A DNA stretch of 9,996 bases from Lysobacteraceae bacterium (lineage in GTDB: Bacteria > Pseudomonadota > Gammaproteobacteria > Xanthomonadales > Xanthomonadaceae). The DNA lies in the NCBI GenBank assembly GCA_004173415.1, contig SEHC01000050.1, positions 1-9,996 on the forward strand, given 5' to 3'. Shown here in pieces: positions 1-5,492 of this stretch. The notes under the pieces were generated by a model, which saw nothing but the letters and a program-made list of their open reading frames with translations, was not told the DNA's origin and searched no databases. The translations under genes and the position numbers were made by a program. Numbering within the stretch: position 1 is the first letter of the stretch; the number at the start of each line of letters is the position of its first letter.

Positions 1-329
1 GCGGCGTCGCTGGCGACCATCAGCTTCGGGGTCATGCCCAGGATCGCCCAGGCCTCGGCCACGGCGCCGTCGGCAGTGGCCGCCTTCGCATCGACGATGG
101 CCAGTCGCGAACCGTCGGCTTCCGGCGGCATCACCAGCACCGCATTGCCCTGCACCTTCTGGATCCAGCCGCCGGGCAGGATGAAGGTGGTGCCACGCGG
201 CGTCTTCGAGGGCGCGTCCGCTCCGGCATCGATGGCCGCCGCCGGCGCGTCGGAGGCATGGGCGGACGACATGGCAAAGGGTGAAGCGAGCAGCAGGGCC
301 AGCACCAGCGGATGGACGGACGGACGCAT
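1..329 (-). CDS. Exported protein, N-terminal part only; possibly a serine hydrolase
   Basis: The reading frame starts at ATG 329 and runs off the left edge, leaving about 109 residues. A GGAG ribosome-binding site lies 7 nt upstream of the ATG. The N-terminus is a typical Sec signal peptide: MRPSVHP, a leucine/alanine-rich core, then a likely cleavage after SSAHA (about residue 25). The mature part has an Ala/Asp linker, then a compact stretch with the segments TTFILPGGW, NAVLVMPPEADGSRLAIVDA and GAVAEAWAILG. From memory, similar segments precede the catalytic domain of some exported beta-lactamase-fold serine hydrolases in Xanthomonadaceae, but no catalytic motif is inside the window, so this is only a suggestion. 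That it is a gene and is exported is well supported; its function is not. Confidence 0.6.
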   Translation of the reverse strand, partial: MRPSVHPLVLALLLASPFAMSSAHASDAPAAAIDAGADAPSKTPRGTTFILPGGWIQKVQGNAVLVMPPEADGSRLAIVDAKAATADGAVAEAWAILGMTPKLMVASDA

Positions 330-653
330 GCGGGATCTCCAGTGAGAAGGACGGCGCAGGATGCACAGAACTCCTGTCAGGTACGCAAGTGCTGGCGGTC
401 ACCGGTCAAACCGGCAAGGGGATGATGCGACCGGTGGACCTGCATGGAGAACAGATGGCCAACGAGCGCATGCGGACCGGCCGCCGCCAGCGAAGCCGGA
501 CGATGGAAGTGCTTGCGTAAACCGACTTCGCAAGATCCTTTCCGGCATCGCCTGGGGAGCAGCGGCGATGAGTACGGAACGGCTCGCCCGACAGCGGACC
601 GCGCAGACGTCGCTGCGCCACCCGCGACCGGACCTGGCCGGCGGCCGCGTGGT
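330..653. other. Gene-poor stretch with small inverted repeats
   Basis: No frame here shows a convincing protein. The right part of the stretch lies just downstream of the Crp/Fnr remnant (stop at 654), and the left part is the upstream region of the exported protein starting at 329. Two small inverted repeats are visible: CCGGT-CAA-ACCGG at 402-414, and CTTGCG/CGCAAG arms at 512-517 and 529-534 with an 11-nt loop. Neither is followed by a clear T-run, so I do not call a terminator. I could not place a good sigma-70 promoter for the left-hand gene. Confidence 0.4.
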
Positions 654-1121
654 TTACCAGCGCCTGGGCAGCACCTTGGCGAACACCAGCCGCCGCCTGT
701 CGTCCCGCGTCAGGAATCCCCCACGGATCAGGTCCCGCAGGACGTGGTTGATCATCTCCCGGGTCGCGCCCACCCGGTCGGCGATCTCCTGCTGGGTGAT
801 GGACGGCGGGACCACGCGGACTTCCTCGTCCAGGAAGGCCACCTGGTTCAGCAGGTCGACGGTCCGCTCATAGACGCCATGCAGTCCGAGGCTCTTGTTC
901 AACTGGGTGGCATGGCGCAGCCGCTCGATGAGCTTGTGGACCAGGCACTGGGCGAACTCCGGATAGGCCTGCATGAAGCCGCGTATCGCGTCGTGGCCGA
1001 CCACGATGCATTGCGAGTCGACCACCGCCTTGACCGAAGCCGACCTGCGCCCGCCGTCGAGGAAAAGCTCGCCGAAGAATTCCGTGAAGCATTCGCCTTG
1101 CACGCCCTGGGTCGGACGCAT
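654..1121 (-). pseudogene. Crp/Fnr-family regulator remnant lacking its N-terminal half
   Basis: Counting from ATG 1121 the frame gives 155 residues. From about residue 15 it matches the second half of a Crp/Fnr regulator: end of the cyclic-nucleotide-binding beta-roll (FFGELFLDGGRRSASV), the long connecting helix (FAQCLVHKLIERLRHAT), and a winged HTH with the recognition segment ITQQEIADRVGATREMINHV (108-127), ending LPRRW. Family members are usually about 220-250 residues; here the first 70-80 residues of the beta-roll are absent. The frame stays open upstream to about 1388, but that translation is Arg-rich and shows no cNMP-domain pattern, and no Shine-Dalgarno precedes ATG 1121. The DNA-binding half looks intact, so a short functional protein cannot be excluded, but a 5'-truncated pseudogene is more likely. 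Confidence 0.6.
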
Positions 1122-1481
1122 CCAGCGCGGCCTGGCTAAAACCGATCCACAGCCCAACGCCAGAGGTCGACCACTCTCGGCCACAAGCAGACGCAGACAA
1201 ATGCCAGGATCAAGCCGAGTCGAGAAACAGCTTCGGCTTGAACCGATCGTCCGATCCGTTCGCTCGGCAAACTGGACACAGTAAGGACGGACACGGATAC
1301 ACGGCTCTGGGACATATTCCCGTGAAGTCTTCGTGGGTCGTGGAGTTGCCAGGATCAGACCCAAGACCTGACCGGATCTCCGCTGCATGGAAAGCAGGGC
1401 TTTGTGTCGTACGCACGAGACCCAGGCAGCGTCAGCCGCTGCCCTGCCTCGAACACCCGAAGCAAAATGCCGACACGACTT
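1122..1481. other. Non-coding stretch with an 8-bp inverted repeat
   Basis: I find no supported gene between the Crp/Fnr remnant and the L,D-transpeptidase stop. The stretch holds a perfect inverted repeat, CAAGCCGA at 1211-1218 and TCGGCTTG at 1233-1240 (14-nt loop); an 11-nt direct repeat TGCCAGGATCA at 1202-1212 and 1347-1357; and a GCAGCG/CGCTGC hairpin at 1426-1442 that could lie in the 3' leader of the transpeptidase transcript but has no T-run. It may be the scar of the event that removed the start of the regulator. Confidence 0.4.
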
Positions 1482-2249
1482 TTACTGGCGGGCGCGCCAT
1501 GGGCGCCATGCGCGCCTTGCCTCGTTGCGCTGGGTAGTCGCGCGACCCTGCGCAAATTCCGGGAAGGTCTGCGCTATGGGATCCTCATCCGGCAGGATGT
1601 AGAACACTCCGCCCCGCTGGAACGTCGGAACGATGACCTGCTCGTAGAACTCGGGCGCAACATTGATGCAGCCATGAGTGACGCGGTTGTCGTCCGGGGT
1701 CGGCGATGCAAGGCGTTCCACGCGCTTTTCCTTCGGGACGCCGGTAGCGGTGGGATGGATGGAAACCGCGGAATCGTAGTCCACCCACAGGACCCGCCCC
1801 GCATCGATGGAAGGACCAAAACCACCTACGAAACGACCCGCAGGCGTCGTGCGATCCCGGCCCGGAATCTCGCGAAGCGCGAGGCCGGCGACACCGGGGG
1901 CCGTATGATCGCCTACCGCCGAGCCGAACAGCCCGGGCGCAGCGCCACGAAGCCGCCCGTCGCCGCCGAACACCAGGATCTGCGCCGCAGCCTTGTCTAT
2001 GACCATGAAGGGATAGCCTTGGGTGTCCTTGGCGGCAACCACCCAGCCCGCCAGTTCAATCAGCGTCCCGGACACTTCCTGGCCTTCCGGAAGCAGGTCG
2101 ACCGCGGACACAGGTTGCGCCGCGGGTTCCTCTGCGCTGGCCGCGCCGAAGCTAGTGAAAGCCAGCGCCAGCGTCAGCGCAACATGAAATGCCCGGTTCG
2201 CAGGGCGTGTGCAGGTACCGATGGGATGATTCCTCGAACGGAGTATCAA
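1482..2249 (-). CDS. Exported L,D-transpeptidase (YkuD domain)
   Basis: Members of this family form or cleave L,D-crosslinks in peptidoglycan, or attach proteins to it, in the periplasm. The catalytic signature is clear: THGCINV with the nucleophilic cysteine, preceded about 27 residues earlier by SIHP with the conserved upstream histidine. The domain begins near PFMVIDKAAAQILVF and closes with RGGVFYILP; an Arg-rich tail follows. The signal peptide core is AFHVALTLALAFTSFGAASA. The start is unclear: there is no in-frame ATG close to the signal peptide. TTG 2249 is the nearest conventional start but has no Shine-Dalgarno. ATC 2222 sits 7 nt after a good GAGGAA (2235-2230) and gives a 246-residue protein. 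The longer frame from ATG 2522 overlaps the neighbouring lipoprotein gene and is rejected. Product is secure; start is not. Confidence 0.85.
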   Translation of the reverse strand: MILRSRNHPIGTCTRPANRAFHVALTLALAFTSFGAASAEEPAAQPVSAVDLLPEGQEVSGTLIELAGWVVAAKDTQGYPFMVIDKAAAQILVFGGDGRLRGAAPGLFGSAVGDHTAPGVAGLALREIPGRDRTTPAGRFVGGFGPSIDAGRVLWVDYDSAVSIHPTATGVPKEKRVERLASPTPDDNRVTHGCINVAPEFYEQVIVPTFQRGGVFYILPDEDPIAQTFPEFAQGRATTQRNEARRAWRPWRARQ

Positions 2250-2250
2250 A

Positions 2251-2281
2251 CAGGGAAACCGGTGGCCAGCGAAGCCACCGG
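2251..2281 (-). terminator. Intrinsic terminator-like hairpin after the lipoprotein gene
   Basis: Arms CCGGTGGC (2259-2266) and GCCACCGG (2274-2281) form a perfect 8-bp GC-rich stem with a 7-nt loop. Read on the minus strand it is followed by TTTCCCTGTTT, a moderate T-rich tail. It begins 42 nt after the stop of the Lpp-like gene and ends just before the L,D-transpeptidase start, so it probably ends most of the lipoprotein transcript and lets a fraction read through into the transpeptidase. Confidence 0.65.
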
Positions 2282-2322
2282 GTGACGATTCAGGCCGCGG
2301 AGTGCAACTGTGCAGGGGGCGA

Positions 2323-2592
2323 TTAACCGCGCGGTACGCGGCGCGGGGACGCTTCGAGCTTCTGGACGCGGCTTTCGATCTGATCCAGTCGCTGATTGGC
2401 CTGCTGCGCGGACTGGTTGGCGGCTTCGGCGCTCTGGGCCGCGCCCTGCACCCTCGTATCGAGTTGATCGAGGCGCGAGTTGATGCCGGCAAACTCGTCA
2501 TCGTAGGTAGCGCAGGAGGCAAGGCCCACGGTGGCGACGATCGCCATGCCGAGCGTACGCGCCATTACAAAGTGTTGCTTGGTCATGAACAT
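2323..2592 (-). CDS. Lpp/OprI-like alanine-rich coiled-coil lipoprotein
   Basis: An 89-residue lipoprotein. The start at ATG 2592 is preceded by AAGGAG with 7-nt spacing. The signal peptide ends in a lipobox, GLASC, with the lipidated cysteine at residue 27; the next residue is Ala, which favours outer-membrane sorting. The mature part is short (about 63 residues) and helical, with heptad-like repeats rich in Ala, Gln and Asn (INSRLDQLDTRVQ, SAEAANQSAQQANQRLDQ), the pattern of Lpp/OprI alanine-zipper trimers. Such proteins stabilise the outer membrane. It ends SPRRVPRG and lacks the terminal lysine that Lpp and OprI use for attachment to peptidoglycan. The next gene on the strand is an L,D-transpeptidase, the enzyme class that makes that attachment. 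The lipoprotein call is firm; the Lpp-like role is inferred. Confidence 0.85.
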   Translation of the reverse strand: MFMTKQHFVMARTLGMAIVATVGLASCATYDDEFAGINSRLDQLDTRVQGAAQSAEAANQSAQQANQRLDQIESRVQKLEASPRRVPRG

Positions 2593-2622
2593 GCCAACTC
2601 TCCTTCGTCTGGGGGAGCCCGG

Positions 2623-2628
2623 AATATA
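2623..2628 (-). promoter_or_regulatory. Possible -10 element of the lipoprotein gene
   Basis: On the minus strand TATATT (5 of 6 to the sigma-70 -10) lies 31 nt upstream of ATG 2592. No good -35 is found at 16-18 nt, so the call rests on the -10 and its position. Confidence 0.35.
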
Positions 2629-2814
2629 GCCGCCTTTTCACCGGAGCCATGATCTGGCTTCAGCTGACGTTTTGATACGTGGACGGACTGTGAAGATGGG
2701 ACACCAGCAAGAGTTGCAGCTTGAATTCCGCTCCGCTTGGAGTCCGAAACAGCCAATAGCACACACTTAAACTGGACGGAAGCGTGCTGCCCGCTGTGGG
2801 GTCCGCTGTGGTCT

Positions 2815-3342
2815 CTAGGGCGCGATTTTGTCGGGCCCGTCTGTCATCCGGCGTCGGACCTCGCCTTCCAGTCCTTTGAGTCCCCATGTCTTGCCGAGGG
2901 CGATTGCGTCCTCTGTGGAACGCCCCTCCACCCACGCTGCACGGAGAGCTGCGATGGCCCCGGCGCGGTTGCCGCTGGAGCAGTGCACCAGCACCGGCCG
3001 CCTGGCGTCTCGAAGCAACTCATGGAAGGCGCGCACGTTCGCATGCGTAAGCGCGGCAGGTCCGTCTAGAGGGAGGTTCGAGTAGACGAGCCCGGCCGCT
3101 CGCACTGCCGCGGCCTCGTCGAAGCCCGGTGTCTCCGCATCCGGGGTCAGGTCGATCACCTGACGAATGCCGGAGGCGCGGAGGCGCGCCATGTCAGCGG
3201 CGCCGAGCCGGCCTGCCGCCACCATGCCTGGTTCCGGCGACACCGCGTGGGCGATCTCCGGCAGCGTTGTCGCAAGCCTCTGCGTTGCACAGCCTGCGGT
3301 CAAAAGCGCTGTTGCGATACAGAGCAGGGAAGACAGCTTCAT
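2815..3342 (-). CDS. DUF442 phosphatase-like lipoprotein, last gene of the sulfur operon
   Basis: A 175-residue protein starting at ATG 3342, which overlaps the stop of the preceding gene (ATGA) and has AGAGGT about 8 nt upstream. The signal peptide MKLSSLLCIATALLTAGC carries a lipobox with lipidated Cys18 and Ala at +2, predicting an outer-membrane, periplasm-facing lipoprotein. The rest is a DUF442 (dual-specificity-phosphatase-like) domain: IRQVIDLTPDAETPGFDE (59-76), then the active-site loop LVHCSSGNRAG with His120, Cys121 and Arg126 (Cys-X4-Arg, as in the DUF442 half of Blh, not the Cys-X5-Arg of classical phosphatases). DUF442 domains occur fused to persulfide dioxygenases; their substrate is not settled, with a sulfur-transfer role suspected. 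Finding one as a lipoprotein is unusual. Family and export are well supported; activity is inferred. Confidence 0.85.
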   Translation of the reverse strand: MKLSSLLCIATALLTAGCATQRLATTLPEIAHAVSPEPGMVAAGRLGAADMARLRASGIRQVIDLTPDAETPGFDEAAAVRAAGLVYSNLPLDGPAALTHANVRAFHELLRDARRPVLVHCSSGNRAGAIAALRAAWVEGRSTEDAIALGKTWGLKGLEGEVRRRMTDGPDKIAP

Positions 3343-3776
3343 GGCGTCGGACCTCTGGCGCGGTTGCTGAGGCGGTGCAGGAGCATGCCGGCAAGCATCG
3401 CCGGGAGAAACCACAGGGCTTCGGCAGAAAGGATGCCCAGGCCAGCGAGTGCGGGTCCGGGGCAATAACCCGCGATGCCCCAGCCAATGCCGAACAACGC
3501 CGCGCCAACAAGCAATCGGCGATCAATATGTTTCAGGTTCGCCAGATGGAAGCTGGAGGCGAGCACCGGGCTGCCGCGGCGAAGCACGAAGCGGAACAGC
3601 ACCATTGTCGTGGCGACCGCGCCGCCCAGCACGAACATCAGGGTGGGATCGAAGTTGCCGAAGACATCCAGGAAGCCTAGGACCCGGCGCGGATCAGTCA
3701 TGCCCGACATGGCGAGTCCCAGTCCGAAAAGTGCGCCCGACGCGAGGGCTGCAAGCGAGAATTTCTTCATCGTCAT
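3339..3776 (-). CDS. YeeE/YedE-type half protein (DUF6691-like) of a sulfur transport pair
   Basis: A 145-residue membrane protein. It starts at ATG 3776, overlapping the stop of the previous gene by 4 nt (ATGA); a second ATG at 3770 is better spaced from the GTGGAA motif and is a close rival. Hydrophobic segments lie around residues 6-24, 46-66, 87-112 and 118-134. Diagnostic motifs are SGMTDPRRVLGFLDVFG (24-40), FDPTLMFVLGGAV (42-54) and GIAGYCPGPALAGLG with Cys105. In full-length YeeE/TsuA thiosulfate transporters these motifs are the second half of one polypeptide; here the two halves are separate genes. It probably pairs with the product of 3773-4192 in the inner membrane. The transported compound (thiosulfate, sulfide-derived anion or persulfide) cannot be read from the sequence. 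Confidence 0.85.
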   Translation of the reverse strand: MTMKKFSLAALASGALFGLGLAMSGMTDPRRVLGFLDVFGNFDPTLMFVLGGAVATTMVLFRFVLRRGSPVLASSFHLANLKHIDRRLLVGAALFGIGWGIAGYCPGPALAGLGILSAEALWFLPAMLAGMLLHRLSNRARGPTP

Positions 3777-4192
3777 TTCCACAGCTGGTGCACGACAAAG
3801 GTGGTCCCGATCGCCGTGGCCATGAAGGTGACCACGGCCGCAAGCGAACGCAGGGACAGCCGACCGAGACCGCACACGCCGTGGCCGCTCGTGCAGCCAT
3901 TGCCCATCCGCGTGCCGAACCCCACCAGCAGCCCGGCAATGATCAGGCCGGGGCGCGAGAAGTCGGCACGGGGCAGCGGCGCGCCCGGCACCACTGCCAT
4001 GTACAGCCCACCTGCGCCGACCAGTCCGACCAGGAACGCAACGCGCCAGGAAACGTCACCCGCACGCGGAAAAACGACGCCATTGAGTATGCCGCTGACA
4101 CCGGCGATGCGGCCGTTCAGCCACAACAGCAGCACCGCTGACAGGCCGATCAGCACCCCGCCCGCCAACGCGGTCAACCACGTCGCGCTCAC
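3773..4192 (-). CDS. YeeE/YedE-type half protein, first of the transport pair
   Basis: A 139-residue membrane protein starting at GTG 4192, which overlaps the dioxygenase stop (GTGA) and has no strong ribosome-binding site of its own, suggesting translational coupling. Hydrophobic segments lie near residues 5-25, 50-70, 82-95 and 114-134. The signature NGRIAGVSGILNG (26-38) and GTRMGNGCTSGHGVCGLGRL (93-112), with Cys100 and Cys107, is that of YeeE/YedE/TsuA proteins, where cysteines bind the sulfur ligand during transport. At half the usual size it must act with a partner, most likely the next gene. This is the PmpA/PmpB type of arrangement known beside Blh-like genes. Confident in family, open on substrate. 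Confidence 0.88.
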   Translation of the reverse strand: MSATWLTALAGGVLIGLSAVLLLWLNGRIAGVSGILNGVVFPRAGDVSWRVAFLVGLVGAGGLYMAVVPGAPLPRADFSRPGLIIAGLLVGFGTRMGNGCTSGHGVCGLGRLSLRSLAAVVTFMATAIGTTFVVHQLWK

Positions 4193-5061
4193 TTTGCGCC
4201 GCCGAGCTGATTGAGCGGCAGGCGCAGGTAGCGGATGCCATTGGCATCCGGCGGCGGCAGTTCACCGGCGCGTATGTTCACCTGGAGGGCCGGCAGGATC
4301 AGCTTGGGGGCCGCAAGGTTCGCGTCCCGCTCGGTGCGCATCTTTACGAACGATTGCTCATCGGCATTTCCACCGACATGGACGTTGCGCTGCTGCTGGT
4401 CTGCCAACGAGCTCTGCGCGTGCGCCGCGCGGCCGTCCGGCGGATAGTCGTGGCAAAGGAACAGCCGGGTCTCTGCGGGCAATTCGAACAGCTTGCGGAT
4501 CGAGTGATACAGCTTGCCGGCGTCACCGCCAGGGAAGTCCGCGCGTGCGGTACCCGTCTCCGGCGCGAACACCGTGTCACCAACGAAGGCGGCGTCTCCG
4601 ATCACGTAGGTAAGGCTGTCGTCGGTGTGCCCCGGGGTCGCGAGGACGCTGGCCTGGAGCCCTCCGATGGCGAACTCTTCGCCATCGGCAAACAACCGGT
4701 CGAACTGGCTGCCGTCGGTGGCGAACTCCGGTTCAAGGCCGAACAGTACCTTGAAACGCTCCTGGACCTGGGTGATGCCGCGGCCGATCGCGACCTTCGC
4801 CCCGGTGGCCCGCTTGAGGTAGGCGGCCGCGGTCAGGTGATCTGCATGGGCATGGGTCTCGAGGATCCAGTCCACCGTAAGGCGTTTGGCCTGTACGAAC
4901 TGGAGCACCCGATCAGCCGATACGGTCGAGGTGCGGGCGCTCGCCGGGTTGTAGTCGAGCACCGGATCGACCACGGCGGCATGGCCGCCTTCCCGCTCGT
5001 ACACCACGTAGGTAAAGGTGAACGTTGCCGGATCGTAAAAGCTCATCACCTGCGGATTCAT
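4189..5061 (-). CDS. Persulfide (sulfur) dioxygenase, Blh/ETHE1-type metallo-beta-lactamase fold
   Basis: This family oxidises glutathione persulfide to sulfite and glutathione with a mononuclear iron in the cytoplasm. The 290-residue protein starts at ATG 5061, with AAGGGG about 7 nt upstream. The fold signature THAHADHL is at 69-76; by comparison with human ETHE1 the iron ligands should be His70, His145 (ATPGHTDDS) and Asp162 (FVGDTVF). The C-terminal part, FLCHDYPPDGR (201-211), then NVHVGG, FVKMRTERDANLAAPKLILP and QVNIRAGELPP, is characteristic of the longer Blh-type enzymes rather than the 250-residue ETHE1 form. No DUF442 domain is fused to it, unlike Blh of Xylella or Agrobacterium. 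It heads a minus-strand operon of four overlapping genes and diverges from bigR, whose product probably represses it. Confidence 0.92.
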   Translation of the reverse strand: MNPQVMSFYDPATFTFTYVVYEREGGHAAVVDPVLDYNPASARTSTVSADRVLQFVQAKRLTVDWILETHAHADHLTAAAYLKRATGAKVAIGRGITQVQERFKVLFGLEPEFATDGSQFDRLFADGEEFAIGGLQASVLATPGHTDDSLTYVIGDAAFVGDTVFAPETGTARADFPGGDAGKLYHSIRKLFELPAETRLFLCHDYPPDGRAAHAQSSLADQQQRNVHVGGNADEQSFVKMRTERDANLAAPKLILPALQVNIRAGELPPPDANGIRYLRLPLNQLGGAK

Positions 5062-5072
5062 GGAACAGCCCC

Positions 5073-5101
5073 TTGCATATACCTTTAGTATTAGCTAAAT
5101 T
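5073..5101 (+). promoter_or_regulatory. Predicted promoter of the bigR arm
   Basis: TTGCAT (5073-5078) as a weak -35 and TAAATT (5096-5101) as the -10 are spaced by 17 nt and would start transcription near 5108, about 34 nt before the bigR ATG. The -10 lies inside the inverted repeat at 5093-5105, as expected for an autorepressed promoter. Confidence 0.45.
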
Positions 5102-5105
5102 AGCT
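5093..5105. promoter_or_regulatory. Predicted BigR operator shared by both divergent operons
   Basis: AGCTAA-A-TTAGCT is a perfect inverted repeat of 6 bp around one central base, in an AT-rich island of otherwise GC-rich DNA. A 7-bp direct repeat ATTAGCT (5090-5096 and 5099-5105) overlaps it. It covers the predicted -10 elements of both the bigR promoter and the opposite dioxygenase promoter. ArsR-family repressors, BigR included, bind AT-rich palindromes in their own promoters. Assignment to BigR is inference from position and symmetry. Confidence 0.65.
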
Positions 5106-5125
5106 CCATAGCAAATTCTTGTCAA
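5097..5125 (-). promoter_or_regulatory. Predicted promoter of the dioxygenase operon
   Basis: On the minus strand a perfect -35, TTGACA (5125-5120), is followed after 17 nt by TAATTT (5102-5097), a weak -10 that keeps the key first, second and last bases. Transcription would begin near 5090, giving a leader of about 30 nt before ATG 5061. The -10 is inside the inverted repeat at 5093-5105. Confidence 0.6.
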
Positions 5126-5141
5126 GCAATCCCTAAAGTAC

Positions 5142-5492
5142 ATGCCCATGGCCCGTTCATTGAAGAAGTCCGCCCGCATGCTGCCCTCCCCTACGGAAAT
5201 GGCGAGGCATGCCGGGGCAGCCGCCGACCTGTTGAAGGCACTGGCCCATCCAGCGCGCCTGCTCGTGCTCTGCCAACTGGTCGAAGGGGAGCGTTCGGTG
5301 GGTGAACTCCAGCCGATCACCGGACTGAGCATGTCGGCGCTCTCGCAACACCTTTCGCTGCTGCGGCAGATGGCGCTCGTGAACACCCGGCGCGAATCGC
5401 AGACGATTTTCTACTCGTTGGCCGACGGTCCGGCCGCCAGCGTGCTCGATACCTTGTACGCCGCTTACTGCGGCAGCACCGAGACGCGCTAA
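5142..5492 (+). CDS. bigR: BigR/SqrR-type ArsR-family persulfide-responsive repressor
   Basis: A 116-residue winged-helix regulator. The central sequence LLKALAHPARLLVLCQLVEGERSVGEL (30-56) and the recognition helix region SMSALSQHLSLLRQMALVNTRR (63-84), followed by the wing QTIFYSL, are typical of ArsR/SmtB proteins. Cys44 (LLVLC) and Cys110 (LYAAYC) sit exactly where BigR and SqrR carry the cysteine pair that is bridged by persulfides, which releases the repressor from DNA. No ArsR-type metal site is apparent. The start is ATG 5142; ATG 5148 or a later Met (residue 13 or 20) is possible because there is no strong Shine-Dalgarno. It is the first gene of the plus-strand operon, diverges from the dioxygenase operon, and overlaps the exporter gene by one base. 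It likely represses both arms and itself. Confidence 0.9.
   Translation: MPMARSLKKSARMLPSPTEMARHAGAAADLLKALAHPARLLVLCQLVEGERSVGELQPITGLSMSALSQHLSLLRQMALVNTRRESQTIFYSLADGPAASVLDTLYAAYCGSTETR

Noticed and set aside
444..1139. A 231-codon plus-strand frame opposite the Crp/Fnr remnant.
   Set aside because: The minus strand has a clear winged-helix motif here; the plus frame is a compositional shadow.
1404..2285. A 293-codon plus-strand frame antisense to the L,D-transpeptidase.
   Set aside because: The minus strand carries the signal peptide and the HGCINV catalytic motif; the plus frame shows no pattern.
4233..4249. Perfect palindrome GGATGCCA-T-TGGCATCC.
   Set aside because: It lies in the C-terminal codons of the dioxygenase (DANGI), far from any promoter, and is best explained by codon choice.
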